Source of the DNA: CAVVFX01 sp963747535
GTDB lineage: Bacteria; Acidobacteriota; Terriglobia; Bryobacterales; Bryobacteraceae
DNA length: 64,000 bases
Assembly: GCA_963747535.1 (NCBI GenBank)
Contig: CAVVFX010000006.1
Location: 806,001 to 870,000 of the forward strand
Direction of reading: 5' to 3'
In this document: positions 18,037 through 26,366 of the stretch, piece after piece
Numbering within the stretch: the stretch's first letter is position 1
Layout of the letters: each line of letters opens with the position of its first letter
The notes under the pieces: model-generated
What the model was told of the DNA's origin: nothing
Database searches by the model: none
What the model saw: the letters and a program-made list of their open reading frames with translations, nothing else
Translations under genes and position numbers: made by a program

Positions 18037-18120
18037 AATCCGGTGCTGCATCAGCGCCATCAACCTCCCGAACATTACATTCCGCACGGATCGTAAATGT
18101 TCGGAATGGGAGATTACGAA

Positions 18121-18417
18121 ATGAGAGCACCACTTGCACTTGCGTTCCTGACGGGAATGCTCATGACAGGAGCGGCCGTATGCGCCGAGGTAATCATTAG
18201 AACGGCGCCTCCAGCTCCGGTCAGCGTCGTTGTGGTCGGCCGCGCGCCCGCCGCCGGTTACGTCTGGATACCCGGGTATTATCAAGGCGTGGGTGGACGG
18301 TACGTTTGGGTTTCGGGCAAATGGCTGAGGCCGCCGCGCCCTGGGATGGTGTGGGTTGCGCCGATGTGGCGCAAGGGTCCGAACGGGTACGTTTTTGTTG
18401 CCGGCCGCTGGCGCTAA
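18121..18417 (+). CDS. Exported small protein with YXWGXW-like repeats
   Basis: 98 residues from the ATG at 18121, which starts a signal peptide (MRAPLALAFLTGMLMTGAAVCA) better than the ATG 24 bases upstream. The mature part has repeats such as AGYVWIPGYYQ, GRYVWVSGKW, PGMVWVAPMW and GYVFVAGRW, as in proteins of the YXWGXW type that end in GXW. They are predicted periplasmic or outer-membrane associated proteins of unknown role. It precedes the AI-2E-family transporter by about 100 bases on the same strand. Confidence 0.75.
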   Translation: MRAPLALAFLTGMLMTGAAVCAEVIIRTAPPAPVSVVVVGRAPAAGYVWIPGYYQGVGGRYVWVSGKWLRPPRPGMVWVAPMWRKGPNGYVFVAGRWR

Positions 18418-18463
18418 GCGAATTTTAGGGATTGGGTCCGGGACCTGAGTGGCAGCGGCGGAG

Positions 18464-18485
18464 CACGCGAAAACGCCTACTCTAC
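18464..18485. repeat. Dispersed hairpin repeat, copy 1
   Basis: Contains gcgaaaacgcctactctac, a variant of the gcGAAAAcgc hairpin plus ctactccac seen at 20464, 22221 and 63508. It lies in the leader of the AI-2E transporter, so an upstream in-frame ATG (18432) would put the repeat into the protein and is probably not the start. Confidence 0.55.
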
Positions 18486-18521
18486 GATGAAGTATGTGTC
18501 CAAATAACTGCGATCTGGACG

Positions 18522-20432
18522 GTGTCATCCATTAAGCCAAAAAACAGCACGAAAGGCGACCTGCCGGCGGCCGGGCCGGCCACACGCCCCAAGTTCCAGG
18601 ATGACGTAGGGGCCGTTGTTTTGCTCGGGACCATCGCGGGGCTGTACTTCGCTCGTGAGATCCTGATCCCCCTCGCGTTTGCTCTCATTCTGACGTTTGT
18701 GCTGACTCCGGGAGTGGCACTTCTGCAGAAGTTGCGCCTCGGTCGCGCAGTGTCCGTCCTGACGGCCATCGTGGTTTCCATCGTGCTGGCCGGCGGCATT
18801 GGTTGGGTCATCGCGAACCAGTTGGTGGACGTCGCCAATCAGCTCCCGCTGTACCGGCAGAATATTGATGCCAAGATTGCAGCGTTTCACCTGCCGGCAG
18901 CCGGGCCGTTAGGCAATGCCGCCAAGAGCGTCCAGGAGATCGCGGGGGAACTGACCAGCCCCGGTGCGCCATCTTCAGCTTCGCCTGCGCAAGGCGAAAC
19001 CGGAAAGAAGCTGGATGGGCCTTCTGCGGCCGCGTCTCCCGTCCCCGTTCAAATCGTCGAACCCCCTACCACGGCCTGGACGGATCTTCGTGATCTGGGT
19101 ATGCCGGTTCTGGCGCCTCTCGGACGCTTGGGAATGGTCATTATCTTCACGGTCTTCATGCTGTTAAAGAGGGAAGATCTGAGGAACCGGCTTCTGCGGC
19201 TGATCGGGCTCGGCCAGTTGAATCGCACGACGCAAGCCCTCGACGATGCGTCCAGCCGTGTCAGCCGGTACTTGCTGATGCAATTCCTGGTCAACGCGGG
19301 TTTTGGGGCGGTGTTTGGCTTGGGTCTTTACTGGATTGGCGTGCCCAATCCCATGTTATGGGGAGCGCTCGCCGCCATCCTGCGAATTGTGCCGTACGTA
19401 GGAACGCTTGCGGCCGCGATACTGCCGGTCGGTCTCTCGTTGGCCGTGTTTGATGGATGGCTCAACCCGCTGCTCGTGTTTCTACTGGCTGCCTGTCTCG
19501 AACTGATCGTCGGCAACTTTATCGAACCCTGGCTCTACGCCGCCCATGTCGGAATCTCCTCCTTGGCGCTCCTGGTAACCTCCGTCTTTTGGGCCGTTCT
19601 GTGGGGACCAGCCGGTCTTATCCTGTCGACGCCTCTGACCGTTTGCCTCGTGGTGCTGGGGCGCTATGTCCCCCAACTTGCATTTCTCCATATCCTGCTG
19701 GGAGATGAACCTGTTCTCGCTCCGGAAGCCCAGGTTTACCAACGGTTACTTGCCATGGACCAGGTGGAAACTCAGTTCATTGTGGGCGGGTTGCTGAAAG
19801 GAAGACCGGTCGTCGAGTTTTACGACTCGGTTCTTATACCTGCCTTGAACATGGCCGAACAGGACCGGCACAAGGGGGCCTTGGATGCAGCCAGGGAAGA
19901 GTTTCTGTTTCTCAGTATGCAGGAAATGATCGTTGAGCTTTCCGAGTATCGACTGACGGACGCTGCGGCCCGAAGAGACTCTGCGGCGGCGCCCGAAATC
20001 GCGGAGCCTCTGAACGCCAGGATCATCTGTCTGCCGGCCCAGGATCGTGCCGATGAGGTCACGGCGGGAATGCTGGCCCAACTCCTGGAGCAGAAAGGTT
20101 TCCCGACCCTGACTTTTACCTTCCTGGGATCTTCACCCAATGAATGGCTCGAATTGATTGAAGCCGGACCCGGCGACGTAGTCTGCATCTCGGCTTTGCC
20201 TCCTTATGCGTTTGCGCCTGCGCAGGCTATGTGCCGGCAGATGCGCGAGCGCTTCCCAATGCTCAAAGTAGTGGTGTGCATCTGGGGATTCAGTGGCGAC
20301 TCGCAGAAAGCTAAGGCTCGCTTCGAACGGGCTCAACCCGATCGCCTGTCGACCAGCCTCGCGGAGGCCATGGCGCATATTGAGGAACTCGTTCATCCCG
20401 AGCCTGTCGTGACTCACGGCATTCTTCGCTGA
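18522..20432 (+). CDS. AI-2E-family transporter with a C-terminal B12-binding-like domain
   Basis: About 636 residues. I choose the GTG at 18522, downstream of a dispersed repeat; the frame is open from 18432, so the start is uncertain. The first 380 residues are the AI-2E/PerM-type permease: two hydrophobic hairpins at the start, a long periplasmic segment, then six or so membrane helices including LVNAGFGAVFGLGLYWIGVPNP and LWGPAGLILSTPLTVCLVVLGRYVP. The last 140 residues (ARIICLPAQDRADEVTAGML to the end) look like the Rossmann fold of B12-binding domains but lack the DXHXXG histidine motif. The substrate is unknown; AI-2 transport should not be assumed. Confidence 0.85.
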   Translation: MSSIKPKNSTKGDLPAAGPATRPKFQDDVGAVVLLGTIAGLYFAREILIPLAFALILTFVLTPGVALLQKLRLGRAVSVLTAIVVSIVLAGGIGWVIANQLVDVANQLPLYRQNIDAKIAAFHLPAAGPLGNAAKSVQEIAGELTSPGAPSSASPAQGETGKKLDGPSAAASPVPVQIVEPPTTAWTDLRDLGMPVLAPLGRLGMVIIFTVFMLLKREDLRNRLLRLIGLGQLNRTTQALDDASSRVSRYLLMQFLVNAGFGAVFGLGLYWIGVPNPMLWGALAAILRIVPYVGTLAAAILPVGLSLAVFDGWLNPLLVFLLAACLELIVGNFIEPWLYAAHVGISSLALLVTSVFWAVLWGPAGLILSTPLTVCLVVLGRYVPQLAFLHILLGDEPVLAPEAQVYQRLLAMDQVETQFIVGGLLKGRPVVEFYDSVLIPALNMAEQDRHKGALDAAREEFLFLSMQEMIVELSEYRLTDAAARRDSAAAPEIAEPLNARIICLPAQDRADEVTAGMLAQLLEQKGFPTLTFTFLGSSPNEWLELIEAGPGDVVCISALPPYAFAPAQAMCRQMRERFPMLKVVVCIWGFSGDSQKAKARFERAQPDRLSTSLAEAMAHIEELVHPEPVVTHGILR

Positions 20433-20463
20433 CGCTCCACAGAATGATGATGGGACTGCGAGA

Positions 20464-20484
20464 GCATGCGAAACGCCTACTCCA
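20464..20484. repeat. Dispersed hairpin repeat, copy 2
   Basis: gcatgcgaaacgcctactccacg, between the convergent AI-2E transporter and DUF885 genes. Same family as the copies at 18464, 22201 and 63508. Confidence 0.55.
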
Positions 20485-20506
20485 CGACTTAACCTCGGTA
20501 CTCTGA

Positions 20507-22306
20507 CTACAGCACCGGCGACTGGTTCCCCAGCATGGCCTCGCGCACGATTTTGATGGGTGCGCCGCCTTGCTTCATGAAGTCGTCGTGGAAACGAAGC
20601 AGCGGCTGGTGGTAATCCTGGCGCAGCTTCAGGATCTCCAGTTTCCCCAGCGTGTAATAGAGGTAAGTCGGGTCGGACGTCCCGCGCTTGGTTTCCCTCT
20701 CGCCCGTGGCTCGCACCTGCATGCCTTCCCTTACGAAGAAGTCGATCGCCTGCTCCATGGTCATCTTGCCGGTGTGCATCCCGATCCCGACGATATAGCG
20801 GGCGTCGCGCAACAGGGCATCCTGCAACTGGCCGAGGCGCAGCTTGGCGTCACCCTTGGCGTAGCCTTCATCGAGCATCATCTGCTCGCAGTAATGCGCC
20901 CAGCCTTCGACATTCGAATTGGCGTAAAGCAGCTTCCGGGTTTTCGACCGCAGACGCTGGATCCAGAGGAACTGCACGTAATGTCCGGGAAAGGCTTCGT
21001 GAATTGCCGTGCTTGTAATGGTGCCGCGGTTGAAACTCTCCAGGTGCTCTTCCACTTGCGCAGGAGTCCAATTCGCCTCGGGAAGAGTGACATTGAAAAA
21101 AGCTTCTTTGGCGACCTTCTCGTAGGAGCCGGGCGTATCCATGGAAGCAAAGGTGAGAGCCCGCTCGAAAGGCGGAGTCTCTTCGACAATCGGCATTGTC
21201 TGCGATGGAATGGTCACGATATGGTGCTGCTCGATGTAAGCCCGCAAGCCGCCCAGGATGTCGCGAAATGCCTGTAGCAATTTGGCCGCTGGCGGGTGAT
21301 CCCTCTCGGCTTCGTCCAGAATCTGCTGGGGCGTTTTCTTCGGATCGATGCCGGCCGCTACTTCGCGAAATCTTTGCTGATTGCGCCGCAGGTCCTCGTA
21401 GCCGATGGCGAGCAGACGGTCGAGTGGAGTGTCGACCATTTCCTCGTACAGTAATTTTTTGCGAAAGTTCTCGGCGCCCAGGCGAAAGTCTCCGTGTGCG
21501 CGGGGAAGGAGGTCGGCCCTCATCCAGGCCTCATAACCCTTCAGGGCTTGGATTACGGCCGCATTGGACTGCTGAAATTCCGCCAGCAGCTTTTTGTCGG
21601 TCACCTGCTTGAAAGCTTGCGGGACGTCTTTCTCGAAGAAGCTGATACTGCCCGGCATCTGTTCGATGGCGACATCGACGAACACTTTGGGCGGATTTTT
21701 CAGATTGGCGCGTGCCTCGGCAAACACCTGGGGCATCAACTTCTCACGCGCGACTAACGCACGCAGTCGGTCGGCCGGAGGCGCAAACTGGCGGCTCATA
21801 ATGTAGAACGCGCTTTGGGTGATACCGCTTGAATAAAAGTCCGGATTCTTTTCCCAGTAGCGGATGGTTTCGAGCGAAAGGAGGGTTGCGTGAATGTAGT
21901 TCAGCAGCATCTCGCGATCACCCCGCGCGTAGGTGTCCAAGGTTGCGGGATCGATCTTCTGGAACTCGGCCTCGTATTTTTTCAGCGCCGCGCTTTGGGC
22001 GTTGACGAGAATCTTACGCGAGTAGTTCTCGAGCTGCGTGTCGTATTGATGGAAACCGGCCTGGGTGCCGGTGGTTGGCTGAAAATTGAAGTAGGCGTTG
22101 GTGAAGAAGTCGTCTACCAGCGCGTCGAACGGGGCGGCTTGCATCATGGTGGCGCCGAGGAGGAGAACTGTGGCTGCCGGCTTAGCAGCTTGTGACAGAA
22201 GTCTCCCCAGCGCGCGAGAGCAGGCGAAAAAGCCTACTCCACAACTTGGAAACAACTGTCTGCAAGCCTTGTGGAGTAGGCCTTTGGCCTGCGTCGACTT
22301 CATCAT
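20507..22306 (-). CDS. Secreted DUF885-family metalloprotease-like protein
   Basis: About 599 residues from the ATG at 22306, which overlaps the stop codon of the isomerase gene before it, so the two are translationally coupled. The second ATG at 22303 is equally possible. The mature protein follows DUF885: a helical N-terminal half (FDALVDDFFTNAYFNFQPTTGT) and the zinc-like motif TAIHEAFPGHYVQFLW (HExxxGH), then EGWAHYCEQMMLDEG and the C-terminal helices. The signal peptide AATVLLLGATMMQA is preceded by about 35 unusual residues encoded by an inserted palindromic repeat. Third gene of a ggt, isomerase, DUF885 operon. Peptidase activity is inferred from the family. Confidence 0.85.
   Translation of the reverse strand: MMKSTQAKGLLHKACRQLFPSCGVGFFACSRALGRLLSQAAKPAATVLLLGATMMQAAPFDALVDDFFTNAYFNFQPTTGTQAGFHQYDTQLENYSRKILVNAQSAALKKYEAEFQKIDPATLDTYARGDREMLLNYIHATLLSLETIRYWEKNPDFYSSGITQSAFYIMSRQFAPPADRLRALVAREKLMPQVFAEARANLKNPPKVFVDVAIEQMPGSISFFEKDVPQAFKQVTDKKLLAEFQQSNAAVIQALKGYEAWMRADLLPRAHGDFRLGAENFRKKLLYEEMVDTPLDRLLAIGYEDLRRNQQRFREVAAGIDPKKTPQQILDEAERDHPPAAKLLQAFRDILGGLRAYIEQHHIVTIPSQTMPIVEETPPFERALTFASMDTPGSYEKVAKEAFFNVTLPEANWTPAQVEEHLESFNRGTITSTAIHEAFPGHYVQFLWIQRLRSKTRKLLYANSNVEGWAHYCEQMMLDEGYAKGDAKLRLGQLQDALLRDARYIVGIGMHTGKMTMEQAIDFFVREGMQVRATGERETKRGTSDPTYLYYTLGKLEILKLRQDYHQPLLRFHDDFMKQGGAPIKIVREAMLGNQSPVL
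22201..22291. repeat. Dispersed repeat as an inverted pair inside the DUF885 leader
   Basis: One copy (caggcgaaaaagcctactcc at 22221-22240) faces an inverted copy (ttgtggagtaggcctttggc from 22270), forming a long imperfect palindrome of about 70 bases. It falls inside the 5' coding part of the DUF885 gene and keeps the frame open. Confidence 0.65.
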
Positions 22307-23133
22307 TCGAGACCTTCGAGCCGGTCGAAGACTCGATTCACTTCGTCCAGCGGATGCTCCATTCCCGGCACTTCTTTCAGTTCCAGCAGCAAGGCGTACT
22401 GATCGGGGCGGCCGCGCAGCAGTGTCATGGTTTTCCGCCAATCGATCGTCCCGCCTTCACCCATCGGGAACAGATGCTTGTCCTCTTTGCCATTGTTGTC
22501 GTGGATGTGCGTCGAACGAATTCGCTCCTTCATCAACTCGAACTCGTGCTCCACCCCTTCCATGAGGTTGGCGTGTCCGACATCGAAGACGAAGCCCATG
22601 TCCAGGTGCGTGACGCCCAGAAAATAGCGCAGGCGATCGGCGGAGGAGAGCCCGTTGGGAATGTTTTCGAGCAGGAGTTCGACGCCGCGTTGTTTGCCGA
22701 AGCTGCGCAGTTCGTCGAGCGACGAAAAAGCGGCTTCGAGGGCCCAATCGTTGTATTCCTGGTCCGGCGCACCCAGATGCTGCACGGCATACTTCAGCGG
22801 GATCGACTCGGCAACCTCCAGCGCGCGCTTGATCTCGTCGACCGTCTTGATGCGCTCGGTTTTGGTGCGGCCCGAGATGTTCAGGACGGAGTGCGGCCCG
22901 GTGCGGCCCCAATACTCGTCGTCGTACATCGGCAGATGAATGGAGTGCAGCTTCAGTTCGCTGTCACGGAACCAGTGACCCAGTTCAGCAATCTGGGATT
23001 TGTTCTGATAGTCGAGGTGTTGGCGCGCGCAGAAGATCTCGACGGCCGGAATGCCGGCGGACTGGATCCGGCTCAGTGTGGCGACGGTCAGCCGGTGATT
23101 GACAAATAGGTGTGTGGAAAGAACTCGCAGCAT
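22303..23133 (-). CDS. Sugar phosphate isomerase/epimerase-like TIM-barrel protein
   Basis: 276 residues, cytoplasmic. It is a xylose-isomerase-like (AP endonuclease family 2) TIM barrel: beta strands lead into VELLLENIPN, GFVFDVGHAN, STHIHDNNGK and YALLLELKE, which carry the Glu, Asp/His, His and Glu metal ligands in the expected order. The substrate cannot be told; relatives isomerise ketoses, inosose or related sugars. It begins 11 bases after the ggt gene and its stop overlaps the DUF885 start, so the three genes form one transcript, which makes a role in processing a product of peptide or glutathione breakdown conceivable but unproven. Confidence 0.85.
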   Translation of the reverse strand: MLRVLSTHLFVNHRLTVATLSRIQSAGIPAVEIFCARQHLDYQNKSQIAELGHWFRDSELKLHSIHLPMYDDEYWGRTGPHSVLNISGRTKTERIKTVDEIKRALEVAESIPLKYAVQHLGAPDQEYNDWALEAAFSSLDELRSFGKQRGVELLLENIPNGLSSADRLRYFLGVTHLDMGFVFDVGHANLMEGVEHEFELMKERIRSTHIHDNNGKEDKHLFPMGEGGTIDWRKTMTLLRGRPDQYALLLELKEVPGMEHPLDEVNRVFDRLEGLE

Positions 23134-23144
23134 GATTGTGTCCG

Positions 23145-24830
23145 CTAATGCCCCTTGGCGGTGGCTTCGACGCGGCCGTCCGGAGCGCCCTCGAGCCAGC
23201 CGTCTCGCGTCCCGTCGTTTCGTACAACGATGGCCGCTATTTCGCCGATAGAACTTCGGGTTTTGACGACCTTGTGTCCCATGGATTGCAGCAGTTCTAT
23301 AGTATCCGGCGAGATCCCTCGCTCCAGCCGGATCTCATCGGGCATCCACTGATGATGGATGCGCGGCTGGTCGACCGCTTCCTGGGCGTTCATCTTGAAA
23401 TCCACTACGTTCAGGATAGTCTGGAGAACGGCACTGATGATGGTCGGACCTCCCGGCGCTCCGACCACCATGAAAACCTTCCCGTCGCGGGTGAGGATCG
23501 TCGGAGTCATCGAGGAGAGCGGCGTCTTGTGCGGTGCGATGGCGTCCGCTTCGCCTTGAATCAGCCCGAACATATTCTTCGACCCTGGCTTGGACGCGAA
23601 ATCATCCATTTCGTTGTTGAGCAGGAAGCCGAGACCTTCAGCGGTGACCCCGCTGCCGAAGCCGCCGTTCAGCGTGTAGGTCATCGATACCGCGTTGCCT
23701 GCAGCGTCCAGAATGGAGAAGTGGGTAGTGTCGGTGCTCTCCTTCGCGTCGAGCCGGCCGGGGAGAATCTGGTCGCTGGGAGTCGCGTGTGCAGGATCGA
23801 TGGTGGCTCGCCGCGTGGCGATGTATTTCGGGTCCAGCAATCTGGTCAGAGGTACCGGGTAGAAGGCGGGATCGCCCATGTACTCGCTGCGATCGGCGAA
23901 ATAGCGGCGCATGGTCTCGGCCAGGAAATGCAGGGTACGCGCGGAACCTGCGCCGGTCTTTTCATAATCGGTGCCTTCGAGAATCCCGAGCATCTGCAGA
24001 ATTCCGACTCCGCCGGAACTGGGCGGAGGCGCGGAGAAGACGCCATATCCGCGATATGTTCCCTCTAGCGGCTCGCGTTCGATAACCTTGTAGTCGCGCA
24101 GATCCTGCAGCGTGATCGTGCCGCCGTGGGCTTGCATATCGGCCGCCAGCAAACGTGCGGTCTCACCTTGGTAGAAGTCCCGCGAGCCGCGTGACCGGAT
24201 GCGTATCAATGTTTTGGCGAGTTCAGGCTGGACCAGGGTATCGCCGAATTCGAAGTACCGGCCATCGCGCAGAAAAATGCGCCTGGAATCGGGGAAGCGG
24301 CTAAGCTTCGAGGTGATAGTTTGGGAGCGTAGTGATTTCGAGAGGTCCCAGGGTACGGGAAACCCGTGTCTGGCGAGTTCAACCGCCGGCGTCACCAGGT
24401 CAGCCCATTTCTTACGGCCATATTTCTTGTGCGCGTATTCCATTCCCATGACGGTGCCCGGGACGCCGGAAGTGCGATAGCCTATGGTACTGTCCTCGGT
24501 CACCTCGCCGCTCGAATCGAGGTACATGTTTCTCGAAGCGGAAGCAGGCGCACGCTCGCGAAAGTCGATGAAGGTCGATTTGCCATTGGCGAGCCGGATC
24601 AACATGAAGCCGCCGCCGCCGAGGTTGCCCGCGGACGGATGTGTCACCGCCAGCACGAAGGCGACCGCGACAGCCGCGTCAATGGCATTGCCGCCCGACG
24701 CCAGCACTGCGTCCCCGATTTCCGTGGCATGGGCCTCGCGCGTCACGACCATCGTGTGACGGGCGTGAACCGGCTCCCGGGCGAAGCAACCCGCAGCGAG
24801 AAGCAGCGCGGCGCTGACCACTTTGCGCAT
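23145..24830 (-). CDS. ggt: Gamma-glutamyltransferase
   Basis: 561 residues with a lipoprotein-like or plain signal peptide (MRKVVSAALLLAAGCFA), hence envelope located. It cleaves the gamma-glutamyl bond of glutathione and related compounds and transfers the glutamyl group to water or amino acids. The autocatalytic cleavage site and nucleophile are the second threonine of DTTHFS (about residue 375). LNGGFGSG, LNNEMDDF, PLSSMTPTI and GAPGGPTII follow in family order. The N-terminal HPSAGNLGGGGFML block is also typical. First gene of a three-gene minus-strand operon, with about 30 bases to the divergent TPR membrane protein gene. Confidence 0.93.
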   Translation of the reverse strand: MRKVVSAALLLAAGCFAREPVHARHTMVVTREAHATEIGDAVLASGGNAIDAAVAVAFVLAVTHPSAGNLGGGGFMLIRLANGKSTFIDFRERAPASASRNMYLDSSGEVTEDSTIGYRTSGVPGTVMGMEYAHKKYGRKKWADLVTPAVELARHGFPVPWDLSKSLRSQTITSKLSRFPDSRRIFLRDGRYFEFGDTLVQPELAKTLIRIRSRGSRDFYQGETARLLAADMQAHGGTITLQDLRDYKVIEREPLEGTYRGYGVFSAPPPSSGGVGILQMLGILEGTDYEKTGAGSARTLHFLAETMRRYFADRSEYMGDPAFYPVPLTRLLDPKYIATRRATIDPAHATPSDQILPGRLDAKESTDTTHFSILDAAGNAVSMTYTLNGGFGSGVTAEGLGFLLNNEMDDFASKPGSKNMFGLIQGEADAIAPHKTPLSSMTPTILTRDGKVFMVVGAPGGPTIISAVLQTILNVVDFKMNAQEAVDQPRIHHQWMPDEIRLERGISPDTIELLQSMGHKVVKTRSSIGEIAAIVVRNDGTRDGWLEGAPDGRVEATAKGH

Positions 24831-24860
24831 AGTTAGTTGATTTTATCAGTACGCGATACG

Positions 24861-26345
24861 ATGAGGCGTATGAACGAGGGCCGGGCTTGGGTGGTGGTCG
24901 GCGCGACTGCGGCGTTTGGCGGATCGCTGTTCTCCGGCTTTCATTTCGACGACTATGGCATGCTGCAGGATCCGGCGATCTTTTCTCCCGGCGGATGGGC
25001 GCGCTGTTGGAGCCTGTGGCAGACAAGGCCACTGACGTGGTTTACGTTCTGGCTGAATTACCGGATCAGCGGACGGGAACCGGTGCTGTGGCACGCGGTG
25101 AACCTGGCGCTGCACGTGGCGTGCGCGTTGGTCCTCTACCGGTTGCTGCGCCGTCTGGTGCCGTCTGCCGCGCTGTTCGGAGCCTTGATCTTCGCGGTGC
25201 ATCCGATTCAGTCGGAGGCGGTCGACTATGTATATGCGCGGGCCATTTTGCTGGCTACGCTGTTCAGCCTGCTGGCGATTGAAGACTGGACGCGTAACCG
25301 GCCCTGGATTGCGGTGGCGTGGTTCACGCTCGCGGTTCTGTCGAAAGAGGAATGTGTTGGTGTGCCGATCGTTCTGGCGCTCTATTCGCTTTGGCGCGGA
25401 GGCGCAGCAAAACGCATTCCTCAGCTTGCCGCGATGTGCGGGATCGCCCTGCTGGCTGGGGTTCGCGTTATTGCCGTGATTCAGGCCGCGGGGATGAAGA
25501 ACATTGGGGCGAATGCGGGGATTTCGCCGCTGGGCTATTTATCGGAGCAGGGAATCGCGATCCTGCGGTATTTCGGTTTGCTCGCTTTTCCGTGGTTCTT
25601 TTCGGTAGATCCTCAGATCCCGAATCCGGCGTGGAATTGGAGCCTGATCGCATGGATAATTTTGACGAGTCTGATTTTCGCAGCGATCCGGCGATACCGG
25701 GAAGTCCCGGAGGCGCGCTGGATTTTGGCGGGACTCATCCTGTTGATTCCCAGTTCGTCTGTTTTTCCTGCCGCGGATCTGGCCGCCGACCGCCGGATGT
25801 ATCTGCCCATGCTGGCGCTTGCTCCGGCGATCGCGATGCTAATGCCCGGTTCTCGTTTTGTTACACCGCGGTGGCTGCTGGTCATCCCGGTCCTGCTAGC
25901 CGCGCTGTCGATGGAGCGCACTTATGTCTGGGCGTCCGATCAGCGTTTGTGGAGTGAAGCCGCCGGGCAGGCTCCCGGCAAAATCCGGCCGATGCTCCAG
26001 CTCTCTCGCGCCGTGCCTCGTGAGCAGGCGGTGGCGTTGCTTGAGGATGCGGAGCGGTTGGATCCCGGCGATCCGGAGATTCCGACTGAACTGGCTCGGG
26101 TTGATTTGGAACTCAATCATCCCGGCGATGCGTTGGCCCAGGCAGGACGGGCGCTGGCGCTGACTCCGGGAGAAGCTCACGCGCTCAACAATCGAGGGGC
26201 GGTACTGCTGGCAATGAACCAGACAGAAGCTGCGCGAAGTGATTTTCTGGCGGCTCTGCGCGTGGATGCGTGTCTTGCGGAAGCGCGGCAGAATCTGGAG
26301 CGTTCCGGCGGAATCCCGCTGGACGCACCCCGGTGTTCGCGGTAG
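24861..26345 (+). CDS. Polytopic membrane protein with C-terminal TPR repeats (TMTC-like)
   Basis: About 494 residues from the ATG at 24861; a TTG 24 bases upstream is also in frame. The N-terminal 350 residues have about ten hydrophobic segments and begin with FHFDDYGMLQDPAIF, an FDD-type acidic motif that resembles the first loop of GT-C glycosyltransferases and TMTC proteins. HPIQSEAVDYVYARAILLAT is another motif of the group. The last 130 residues are TPR-like (DPGDPEIPTELARVDLELN and so on). Inferred role: lipid-linked sugar transfer to envelope proteins, by analogy with TMTC O-mannosyltransferases. The sugar and target are unknown. Divergent from ggt. Confidence 0.75.
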   Translation: MRRMNEGRAWVVVGATAAFGGSLFSGFHFDDYGMLQDPAIFSPGGWARCWSLWQTRPLTWFTFWLNYRISGREPVLWHAVNLALHVACALVLYRLLRRLVPSAALFGALIFAVHPIQSEAVDYVYARAILLATLFSLLAIEDWTRNRPWIAVAWFTLAVLSKEECVGVPIVLALYSLWRGGAAKRIPQLAAMCGIALLAGVRVIAVIQAAGMKNIGANAGISPLGYLSEQGIAILRYFGLLAFPWFFSVDPQIPNPAWNWSLIAWIILTSLIFAAIRRYREVPEARWILAGLILLIPSSSVFPAADLAADRRMYLPMLALAPAIAMLMPGSRFVTPRWLLVIPVLLAALSMERTYVWASDQRLWSEAAGQAPGKIRPMLQLSRAVPREQAVALLEDAERLDPGDPEIPTELARVDLELNHPGDALAQAGRALALTPGEAHALNNRGAVLLAMNQTEAARSDFLAALRVDACLAEARQNLERSGGIPLDAPRCSR

Positions 26346-26366
26346 CCGGAGCCCGGCAGTCCGCGG

